Assembly (NCBI GenBank): GCA_963643215.1
Contig: CAVIJY010000116.1
Coordinates: forward strand, 1 to 26,730
Origin: Darwinimomas sp963643215
Lineage (GTDB): Bacteria > Bacillota > Clostridia > Lachnospirales > Lachnospiraceae
Length of the DNA: 26,730 nucleotides
Direction: 5' to 3'
Both the position numbers and the translations under genes were made by a program. Below are positions 1 to 9,700 of the stretch, in pieces (position 1 is the stretch's first letter; each line of letters opens with the position of its first letter). A model generated the notes under the pieces. The model was not told the DNA's origin. It was given only the letters and a program-made list of their open reading frames with translations, and ran no database searches.

Positions 1-3000
1 GTACTCTTCCATTGCTTTCTTGTACTGAGCAACCGCATCCTGTACTGTGTCGGCCTTGATGGTCTTCCATTCGTAGCTATAGGAACCATCATCGTTCATG
101 TGCTTGGACTTGATGATACGAATGGTGTACTTGCCATCCGCAGTCTCTCTGACGGTCTCCGGTATCGCATCTACAGCGGAAATCAGCTGCATAACAGGAG
201 TCTGGATCATTTTCGGAATATGCTTCTGGTCCGTAGGATTCGTCAGCATTTCCACTGCCCTGTTTGCGATCTTGTTGAGATACTTCAGCTTTTCCTTGCG
301 CTTCTGATTTTCTCTGAGAGATGCAACCGTTTTGGCGTTTCTGGCTCTGAGCCTTGCCACCTGCACGGATACCCTCTCTGGCTTGTTCTCCTTCTTGACC
401 TTTGCGAGCTCCTTCTCAAGCCGCTCGTTGTACTTCTGCTGCAGGTTCTTGCGCATTTCTGCATTTGTCTGTGCGATCTTCTTCGACAGATTCTCCAGAT
501 CCTCCTTTTGCTTCTTTTTAAGCTCGTTCTTCTCCTGCTGCGCTTCGTACTGGTAATACTTGGAGATGATCTCCATGGCAGCATCCTGCGTGGCGTTCAT
601 GGCATCCTCACCGAATGCATTCTCATAGGTCGGTTTCATCGCGTTGTACGCGTCTACCAGCTCTAATGGCATGTCGTTTGATGTTACATCTCTGCTAAGA
701 ACGTATCCGCTCTCCCTGCAGAGAGAATTCCATACGCCATCAAGAGATATCCCGGAACCGTCGCGCGTAAACTTGATGCCGGGCAGAGCCTTGCGGAAGG
801 CTCCCCACGATCCGAATGCGGAAATAACCTCCTTCTGCTGTCTCTCATCCAGGTTGAACGTGTAGCTCTGCAGCGCCTGTTTGAAGTCCTTGAACTCCTG
901 TGCCCCGGTCTTCACCGTGGACTGCTCGATCATGGGAGATGCAACCTCGCTGATTACTGTAGCAAGGTCGTTGTAGTTGATGTAGTCCTGATTCTGCGCG
1001 TAAGCAAAGACTTTGGTCAGAGTGTCTGCCAGCTCATCAACACTGATCCTGCTGCTGTACTGGTCCTTCAGCTGTCTGGCAATCCTGCGGATGTTGGCCT
1101 CGTTAACCGTTGCCCCCTTTAGGATCTCGTTACCGGATTTAAGCGCATCAGCAAGGCCGCTCTGGATCTGCTCGCCCTCTGCGCTCCAGTCAAAGCCGTC
1201 GTCCCAGGTCTCGTCGATGCCGACGGCGCGGCGGATGTCCGCAAGGAATGTAGGATTCTGATTGTCTGCATTCTTAAACTGATTGCTATCGAAGGTAATG
1301 ACAGTCTTGATCGTACCATCATCGTTGTGGTGAATCAGACCGTCATATCCCATCCGCTTAAACAGATCAATCAGATTGTCGCCACCACCTGCGGCTGAAA
1401 TCTCGCTATACAGATCTACATCCGACTGCGCTGATTCCATGATCAGCTTCGCAGTTGTCATGGCTTCGCGTTTCACGAATGCCGGTGTTCCGTAGTCCCT
1501 GGTGTTTCTTGCATAGTTGGCAATAATATCATCGCCGGTCGGATCGGCTTCCATGATAAGGTTGGCGAACTCTCTGGCAGTCATCGTGACCTCGCTGTCA
1601 GACAGAGGATTTGTTACGTTCAGATAACCTTCTAGAATTCTGCCGTTGCTGTAACCGCTTGCTCTGCTCTTATCTGGTGTAAAGTTGAAACCATATCCTT
1701 CAAAACTTCCATGAGATCCGATGTACTTCCTATCGAACTCAGTGAAATCTGCCCCTGTGCCGTGGTACACAACAAGGAGTCTGCCGTCATTATCGCGCAC
1801 CTTCGAATTCTCAAAGTACTTCTGCTGAGATTCCGTGAGGGCGTTGTCGTCGGAATCGATGTTGAGGGATTTCCGCTTGTCGTCCAGCTGCGAGCCGTAT
1901 CCTGCAGCATACTCAGCAACCTTTTCCTTGCTGATATGATCGATCTCAAACTCCTTCATGACCGTAGGATCATCAAAGTTGAGCTTCCGTCTAACGTAGC
2001 CTGGGAGCTGCTTTATCTCTTCTGAATAATCCTCTGATACAGGAAGGTTGCTCAGATCCTCTGTAGGCGCTACCTCTCCTTTTTTAAAGCCATACTTGGA
2101 CAGGTCGATGTCACCGCCGACCCTAGGCAATGGTGTAACTCCAAACTTGGCGCAGATTTCTCTTATATCTGCATCGTCCAGAATCCGGTTTACCTTCATC
2201 GAGCCAGTAATGTACCAAGGCGCGGTTGTCGGATCTGCATTTGTCCGATATCGATAGCTTCCGTTCTTCGGAACGTAGGGAAGGCCTGCCTGTGTTCTGT
2301 TGAAACCTCCTTTTGCGGATACTCCATACTCCATCGCCTCAAGCTGGTAGTCCACATCTGCAGCAATTTCACACTCCGCAAAGATGAAATGTGCAGGGAA
2401 GGCACTCTTGGCTTTTCCTGTGACAGGATCTTTTACCGCGAACTGTTTTGCATCTGGATATTCCCCAAGGTGCCAACCAGGTCTCCACGCCAGAGTTCCG
2501 CTTTTGGCTTTGTTCGTGCCTTTGCCGCCCTGCTGAACCTGTACTCGTCCTTTACTGTTTACGATGATGTTGCCTTCTTTGTCTCTCGCCATAGTCCCGG
2601 TATCAGCATCAAGCCAAACACCAACCGGTGTAGCAACGCCGCCAGGAGAGGCCACCATCGGAGGATACAGATGCCCCGGATCATTTTCGAACGCCACAAA
2701 CACTTTGTATGCCGTGATCGTTTTCTTTGGCGGATCATCGATTCGTACCGATCTTCTAATGCCGATATCAGACTCTTCGATCTGTGACTCCGTAGCAACC
2801 TTTCCGTCATATAGGATATTGCCATCGTCGTTTGTGTTTACCACATTGCCATTCGCAGTGTTCTGCGATACACTTGTGTTAGACACATTGGCCGGGAGCT
2901 CGTCTAGGGCGTGCGGAACAGGACCGTTATCGGTATTGCTCACTAACGGCGATGTGTCTTTTTTATTTCTATACATCGTGACCGTTCCAAGCCTGTGCTT

Positions 3001-3789
3001 TTTGGAATCAGGCACCGCCTCAACCACATAATAGAATCCATCATCTATTTTTTTCTGCATCACGACCATCTGACTTGGCCGGTTCTTACTGTCTTTATAT
3101 TCGTTACTTCTGTTTTCGCTTCCCCAAACCTTATCCGCATTATTGATGACATACGCAACTCTGGCAATATCTTCCGGATCTGCCATGCTGTGATCAGCCA
3201 CTCCGTGATCGCCATGTCTATAAATCACATGTGAAATGCTTGTGGTAGATATAACGCTGGAGTATCCCTTCACAGAGAATCCAACAATCTTGCTGATCTT
3301 GTCTGCAGTTTCGTCAGAAATTCTTTCTGTAGTTGTATAGCTGCTATTGCCGGCATAGGTCCCTTCTTTCACTTCTTCCACCATCTGTGCCAGCTTTTCA
3401 TCTACAGAAATATCGTACGAATGTCTAACATCCCCTCCAGCCGCTCTGCTGCCGTCATCATTGAGGCCCAGCACATCTTTCACGTCATTTAGAAGCGATC
3501 CCTGTGCATCCGTGAATTCCTTCGCTTCCAGATCCTTGGTCGCCTGCTGTTCTGCGAGGGATGCCGCCACAAGGTCGTTAAAGTTCTCCGGGAAGTTCAT
3601 GGTGATCTTCTGCTGGGGCTGGTACACCCTGTTTGCCATCTTCTCAGGATCAATTCCGTTGTAATCGTAAGCACGGAAATCAATCAGGAGCTTGTAGTAG
3701 TTCGGATGGTCTGCGAACTGGTCAAATTTCGGAAGATAATCATGTTCCTTGCACCATGCCAGGTACTCGTTTGTGTAGGATATTGCCAT
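1..3789 (-). CDS. C-terminal part of giant polyvalent phage protein (BECR-type nuclease, ADP-ribosyltransferase-like domain), runs off window
   Basis: I read this frame codon by codon: it has no stop from 3789 to base 1, giving at least 1263 codons, and the gene continues beyond the window. The ATG at 3789 lies in the last 14 bases of the second repeat copy, with an in-frame TAA 15 bases upstream and no Shine-Dalgarno; later ATGs are at 3639 and 3600. Residues about 145-300 hold a second copy of the nuclease domain (ISHVIYRHGDHG near 185). Residues about 330-480 hold a segment with ITAYK, GVWLDA and LAWRPGWHLGEYP, which I have seen only as an unnamed part of gut-phage polyproteins. Residues about 660-790 resemble ART-PolyVal (VVYHGTGADF at 674-682, GYGFNFT at 698-704, YLNVTNPL at 722-729). 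The rest is Lys/Glu-rich coiled coil and helical. Without the duplication this would be the C-terminal part of the upstream protein. Whether it is expressed alone is unknown. Confidence 0.75.
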   Translation of the reverse strand, partial: MAISYTNEYLAWCKEHDYLPKFDQFADHPNYYKLLIDFRAYDYNGIDPEKMANRVYQPQQKITMNFPENFNDLVAASLAEQQATKDLEAKEFTDAQGSLLNDVKDVLGLNDDGSRAAGGDVRHSYDISVDEKLAQMVEEVKEGTYAGNSSYTTTERISDETADKISKIVGFSVKGYSSVISTTSISHVIYRHGDHGVADHSMADPEDIARVAYVINNADKVWGSENRSNEYKDSKNRPSQMVVMQKKIDDGFYYVVEAVPDSKKHRLGTVTMYRNKKDTSPLVSNTDNGPVPHALDELPANVSNTSVSQNTANGNVVNTNDDGNILYDGKVATESQIEESDIGIRRSVRIDDPPKKTITAYKVFVAFENDPGHLYPPMVASPGGVATPVGVWLDADTGTMARDKEGNIIVNSKGRVQVQQGGKGTNKAKSGTLAWRPGWHLGEYPDAKQFAVKDPVTGKAKSAFPAHFIFAECEIAADVDYQLEAMEYGVSAKGGFNRTQAGLPYVPKNGSYRYRTNADPTTAPWYITGSMKVNRILDDADIREICAKFGVTPLPRVGGDIDLSKYGFKKGEVAPTEDLSNLPVSEDYSEEIKQLPGYVRRKLNFDDPTVMKEFEIDHISKEKVAEYAAGYGSQLDDKRKSLNIDSDDNALTESQQKYFENSKVRDNDGRLLVVYHGTGADFTEFDRKYIGSHGSFEGYGFNFTPDKSRASGYSNGRILEGYLNVTNPLSDSEVTMTAREFANLIMEADPTGDDIIANYARNTRDYGTPAFVKREAMTTAKLIMESAQSDVDLYSEISAAGGGDNLIDLFKRMGYDGLIHHNDDGTIKTVITFDSNQFKNADNQNPTFLADIRRAVGIDETWDDGFDWSAEGEQIQSGLADALKSGNEILKGATVNEANIRRIARQLKDQYSSRISVDELADTLTKVFAYAQNQDYINYNDLATVISEVASPMIEQSTVKTGAQEFKDFKQALQSYTFNLDERQQKEVISAFGSWGAFRKALPGIKFTRDGSGISLDGVWNSLCRESGYVLSRDVTSNDMPLELVDAYNAMKPTYENAFGEDAMNATQDAAMEIISKYYQYEAQQEKNELKKKQKEDLENLSKKIAQTNAEMRKNLQQKYNERLEKELAKVKKENKPERVSVQVARLRARNAKTVASLRENQKRKEKLKYLNKIANRAVEMLTNPTDQKHIPKMIQTPVMQLISAVDAIPETVRETADGKYTIRIIKSKHMNDDGSYSYEWKTIKADTVQDAVAQYKKAMEEY
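2812..3775. repeat. 964-bp perfect tandem direct repeat, copy 1
   Basis: Bases 2812-3775 recur immediately at 3776-4739, head to tail with no spacer. I found no differences by eye over the unit. The match stops sharply on both sides (2811 a versus 3775 g; 3776 t versus 4740 g), so there is no microhomology at the junction. The unit length is 3x321+1, so the duplication shifts the minus-strand reading frame. The unit encodes a BECR-type nuclease domain plus about 140 residues before it. Confidence 0.97.
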
Positions 3790-6700
3790 CGTCGTTTGTG
3801 TTTACCACATTGCCATTCGCAGTGTTCTGCGATACACTTGTGTTAGACACATTGGCCGGGAGCTCGTCTAGGGCGTGCGGAACAGGACCGTTATCGGTAT
3901 TGCTCACTAACGGCGATGTGTCTTTTTTATTTCTATACATCGTGACCGTTCCAAGCCTGTGCTTTTTGGAATCAGGCACCGCCTCAACCACATAATAGAA
4001 TCCATCATCTATTTTTTTCTGCATCACGACCATCTGACTTGGCCGGTTCTTACTGTCTTTATATTCGTTACTTCTGTTTTCGCTTCCCCAAACCTTATCC
4101 GCATTATTGATGACATACGCAACTCTGGCAATATCTTCCGGATCTGCCATGCTGTGATCAGCCACTCCGTGATCGCCATGTCTATAAATCACATGTGAAA
4201 TGCTTGTGGTAGATATAACGCTGGAGTATCCCTTCACAGAGAATCCAACAATCTTGCTGATCTTGTCTGCAGTTTCGTCAGAAATTCTTTCTGTAGTTGT
4301 ATAGCTGCTATTGCCGGCATAGGTCCCTTCTTTCACTTCTTCCACCATCTGTGCCAGCTTTTCATCTACAGAAATATCGTACGAATGTCTAACATCCCCT
4401 CCAGCCGCTCTGCTGCCGTCATCATTGAGGCCCAGCACATCTTTCACGTCATTTAGAAGCGATCCCTGTGCATCCGTGAATTCCTTCGCTTCCAGATCCT
4501 TGGTCGCCTGCTGTTCTGCGAGGGATGCCGCCACAAGGTCGTTAAAGTTCTCCGGGAAGTTCATGGTGATCTTCTGCTGGGGCTGGTACACCCTGTTTGC
4601 CATCTTCTCAGGATCAATTCCGTTGTAATCGTAAGCACGGAAATCAATCAGGAGCTTGTAGTAGTTCGGATGGTCTGCGAACTGGTCAAATTTCGGAAGA
4701 TAATCATGTTCCTTGCACCATGCCAGGTACTCGTTTGTGGTGGTGATGACATCGTTTGTCTTTGCAAGGCTTCCATAGAAGTCAAAGTCCCTGCCGGTGA
4801 TCTTCTTGCCATCCTTCGTTCTGGTATTCTGCTTGTTTGTGTAATCAGTGTACAGCAGCAGATTTCTCGCTTTCTTTACGATTCTCGATACACCGGAAGA
4901 GTGGTATGGAATAACCATTGGCACATCATTGCTATCGAGCAGCACCCTGATCTGTGCGTCTGATATGCCGATCCAGATAATGCCGCAGTTACTGTTGTAT
5001 CTGGGATCTTTCTGGAGGTCGAGCGCCTCCTGCAGAGGGAAGGTCTCATCCTCGACAAGGAGTCTTGTCCAGTTTCCGTTCTCATCCTTGCCAAGGCCTG
5101 CATGCTCCGCGATCTCTTTGAATTCCGGATCTTCCATGAGAGCCTTGTCGCTCTTATTGACAAGCTTCTCATACCTTGCCTGCTGCTCTGCAGTCAACTC
5201 TGCCGCCTTTGCGACTACGGACAGGTTGATCTTCTGACCAGTCATACCAAACAGCTTTGCATAGTAAGGCTCCTTGGTATAGCCATGCGAAGTAAGCTGC
5301 CTTGCAGACATATCTGCAAACAACTGCATGTAATCGAAAAACATATTTGCCTCATAATCCGAGAAGGACTGCACGCGGACACCGCCGACCTTCGCAGCCG
5401 ATTCCGGATTGAAGTCGTTTTTGCTCCCCCATTCTGTAGACCGGAGGATCTCGTTTCCGTAAGCTGTGCCACCATGCGAAAGTTTCGGCTTTCCTGCTCC
5501 CCAGTGCGCATTAACCAGAGAATACAGCGTGCTGTTCTGGTCTCTCATGGCATCGAGGCCGTCCGAGGAAATCAGATCCTCTTCGCTGATAAGATGCCGC
5601 ATCTCCGGGTTGGAGTAGATCGCCCACGCCAGGCGAATCGTCTCTGTCGGATTCTTGGTCTTTCCTGCGTTATCCTTGTAGCCGCCAATGCCGATCAGGT
5701 TGCCGTTCTCGTCATACTTCGCATATCTTCCAATTTTCCTCTGGAGCCTAGAAAGGTCGAGCTCGTCATCAGAAAGCTGGTCGATGGTCCTTGCGGATTC
5801 CGTAGGAATGCTGGTAGCGAAGTTGAAATAGGAATATCCAACATCACTTCCGTCTTTCGGACGAATCATTCGCACCAGGTTGTTGTAGCCTGGCTGGTTT
5901 GCGTTCAGCTCGCCCTTCTTGTTTCTGGTCCCTTCTGTAAAGGTCGAAGCCCATGCACCGGTGCGGTATCTCTTAGCATCGACAAAGCACAGGCCGCAGG
6001 CGATCTCAAAGCCGTGGTTCTTGATTGCCTGGTTAATATTGATAACATCTGATGCTGTCAGCGTGCGCAGATTCATGCCGTAGTTCTTCACCATGTAGTT
6101 CAGAACCGCGTTCAATGTGCTTCTCTTCTTGCATACCTGGGAGAAGTCGATATTCAGAGGATACTCGCCATTGTTTACTGCCACAGAACGAATCGGTTTG
6201 CTGTCGCTGGCTGTACGTACCTCGATGAGCGGAACGCCGTCCTTGCTCTTAGCAAGAGCGGTCTGGGACCACTGGCCGAAGTACTCATACTGGTTACTCT
6301 TGGCAAGGTCTTTGGCGAGGTTGTATGCCCACTCCATGTGGTCCAGAATGTCGTCCTTCTGCTCCTCCGTGAGATCATCCGTGTTATCAAGGAAGTTCTC
6401 CAGATACTCTCTGCCGCCATGCTCATACGTTTCGATAGAGAGTCTCTTTTCACCGGAAGACTCGTTTTCTACGCCGTAGTCTTCAATGCTACCCTTGCCC
6501 TGCTCAATGGTCCTGGTCTCAGCAGCTGCCGCCCTGGCATCGCTGTAGTTCTTCTCCGCATTCGCGATAGACTTTACGATGGAGTCCTGCAGGGCCTCAT
6601 AATTCTGGAGCGTTGCCTCCGCCATTTTCCGCTGATAGGAGTTGGGCTGAAGCTCTGACAGGAAGTTCTTGATGGAGTCCACCATTCTTCCGATCCAGTC

Positions 6701-9700
6701 TGCCAGGCGCTGCTTGATGCTCTTGGCCTCCTTGTAGCCATGGTTCTGGTCGATCTGGTCCATCAGCTTGTTCATGCCTTGCTCGTTGCCAAGGAACTGA
6801 TACAGAAGATCATTCGCCATCTCTTTGTCGATATCTGCATCCGTCTTGTTCGTCTCGCCCTGGTATGCATTCGCATATTTCTGACGGAGTCTGTTGAATT
6901 CCCTGCTGCCAAGCGCTTTCTGGGAGGCCTGCATGATGTCGTTTACGACAGACGCATATTCCTTCTGGTTCCACACAGAGGCAAACTCTCCGACCTCATG
7001 GAACAGCGTGGATGCCATGCGGTCAGCCTGATTGGCATTGATGTAGATTGTCGAGTTGGAGGCTTGGTAATATCCGTTATCATTGTCGCCAAAGCCATCG
7101 TCTGTGAGCACGATATTGAGCCCTGTCATCTGCGCAACTGCTTTAAAGACTCCCTCACCCTTGATGCTCTCTTTGTTATCCGTTCTCGCATCTGTATATG
7201 ATCCGATTCCGTAAGACTTTACATTTGTCTTCTCGCCAAGCGAGCGTGCAGCCTCTTTCAACGCGTCGCTGATCGCCACCTTCTGTCCTGCCTTGAAGGC
7301 TGTCTTAGCGATATCCTCGCCTACGACGGCCAAGGATGTGCCGTTCTCCTGCGCGTAATCCTCAAAGGTCATGCCGGTACGGCCTGCATTGATAGCAGAA
7401 GCCATCACTGCGTTATACGTCGAAGCGTTCATGCCGTCCTGATAGTTGGATTCAATGATTGTGCGCAGGCCGTCGTTGTGCTGCTTGGCTGCAGCCTTCT
7501 GCACCGCTTCCTCGTTCATGGCCTTCTGCTCTGCGCGATCACTGGCAGCCTGTTGTACGCCGTCGTTGTAGGCAATCTGCAGCGCAGGAGAAACAGATCC
7601 GATCTCCTGCCCGGAATATCCTGCCGTATAGGCATCCTCCGTCGAGATCTTCGCCTGCTCCAGATCCAGATTGTTCTTGCTGGCAGCGTAGCTTCCTGCA
7701 GTCTGCTCCAGCTTCTCATAGTCCTCCCAGGAGATCTCTTCGGAGTTCTTCGCTGTCTGCATGGCCTCGTTCAGCTCGTCCTGTGTGGTGGCGGACTGGA
7801 TGGCCTTGTATGCGTCGTTGTAGGAGGTGTTGTTCTTCTCGGAGCGGTACTCCTCCGGGACATTGGAGACATCGGAAATAGACTCCTGTGCGGAGTCTGT
7901 GGTGGTCTGTTCTACTGTGGTTTTGTTCATGCCAAGAGCGTTCTTCACTCCGCTCTTGAAGCTGTCCCACTTCTCCTGTTTGGCGGCGCTCTCCTGCTCT
8001 TCTGCGGCAGCCTCTGCTTCTACGTTCTGTATGTCCTGATAGTATTCGTAGAGCTGTATCTTCTCTTTCTTGCTGGGAGTCTGCTCCTGGGACATCTTGG
8101 TGGCAAGGTCCTTGGCCTTCTGGGCAGACTGTGCCACAGACTCGTTCTTGTAGCTTGCAGGATCTGTGTCGAGGCCATCAGCCCATTCTGCATAGTCCTT
8201 ACTGGTGTAGCCATCAAATAGATTGTTGGCCATGCCTACATCATTGGCATAGCCTGCTGCCGTTGCGATGCCGGCACCCATAGCGCCAGAGAGAGCTCCA
8301 GATACGAAGGACTCTACTGTGCTGGCAACGCTGTCCTTGGTGGCCTGCTTCTTTGCCTCGTTCTCAGACATGCCGTTCATCATGTAGCTGCGGACGTTCT
8401 GGTTGTATTCAGAATTCTGGCCGTTAACCACAGCATCCATGAAGTTGTCAGCGATATCTCCCACAACTTCCTCAGATCCTTCGATACCGGAGCTGACAAG
8501 GAAGTCGACGATCTTCTTTCTTGCCGTCGCATTGTGGTTCTTGAAGATATCCCAGAATTTGTCTGCAGAGGCAATCTCGGTGACTGTCTCAATCGCTGCC
8601 GATGTAAGCGCATTCTCAAAAGCCTTGCTCTGCCGCTGATCGTTGCTAATGTTCTCGCTGAGAGCATTGCCATAAGCATTCGCTGCGAAAGGAGCTAACG
8701 ACAGCGCAGAAGCCAGGACGCGGTTGCCGGTAGCACCGCCAAGTACACTTGTCTCTGCTGATTCAGCCGCCGACATTCCTGCTCCGTACAGAACGCCAAG
8801 GATTTTGTTCTTGTCATTGATAGCTTGCTGCGTCGCAGACTGGTAGTCGGATGCTGCATTTGTCGCACCGAAGGCGGCAGAATTTACATTGATCGGAGAC
8901 TGGCTGTCTCTGTAACCGCCATGGTTGTACTTGAGCGTTTCTCCAATGGCTCCAAGGCCGCCGTAGGGATACAGCACCAGAGCATTCGCTGTGTTCTGGA
9001 TACCTCCTGCAATGTTCTTCAGCGTAGATCCCTGATGCACATTGTCATAGGCTTCCTGCTTCTGTTTCTTTCTGGTATCTGAATCGTACAGTTCCTGTCC
9101 GTAATACTTCAGATCCTCAAATTCCTCATCAGACAGACCGTACTTGCTCTGGATGGAGGCCTTCACCTGTGCCAGCTTCTGCCGCTGCGTCTTGCCGCCG
9201 TCGTTGCTGATATTAGAAGCGGTCTCTGCGTACTGCATCGCCTCTGCCGTCTGGGCGGCATCCTCTTGGTCGAGATAATCGTAGATCTCCTGTTTCAGAG
9301 CCTGTGTGCGCTGATTCCATGTAGCGCTGTCACCTTTGGATGTAATATTACTGAATTTCTTGTTGGCATACTCCAACTCCTGAGACTGTGTCCGCACACC
9401 TTCCTTGTGAGCCGCCGCATCCTCTGCGCGTGCCGTCTGATCCTCGTCGTACTTGGCCTGCCATGCCGTGTAGGTAGCATCATCTACACCGTATTTCTGC
9501 TTGAATTCTTCCTTGAGGTTTTCTGCCTCCGCCTTGTCCTGCTGTGTCTTGCCGGTGATGGCGTTCCAGAGATTCTGTGCGATGGTGCCGTTTGCATTCC
9601 TCTCGCTGGTCTTGTAGCCGCTGTACCTGTCGCCGCCGGTTACTTCAGTGTTGTTGGCTGTGCCATCTGTCTTGAGGCTGCGGATCTTCTCCAGAGCTTT

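Noticed and set aside
3740..3789. Programmed frameshift joining the two parts of the giant gene
   Set aside because: A +1 shift would be needed within 50 bases, and no slippery run, rare-codon stall or downstream hairpin is visible.
2812..4739. Diversity-generating retroelement template/variable repeat pair
   Set aside because: The copies are identical, with no adenine-directed changes, and no reverse transcriptase is present in the window.
2812..4739. Insertion sequence or CRISPR as the source of the repeat
   Set aside because: There is no transposase, no terminal inverted repeats, no target-site duplication and no short spaced repeats.
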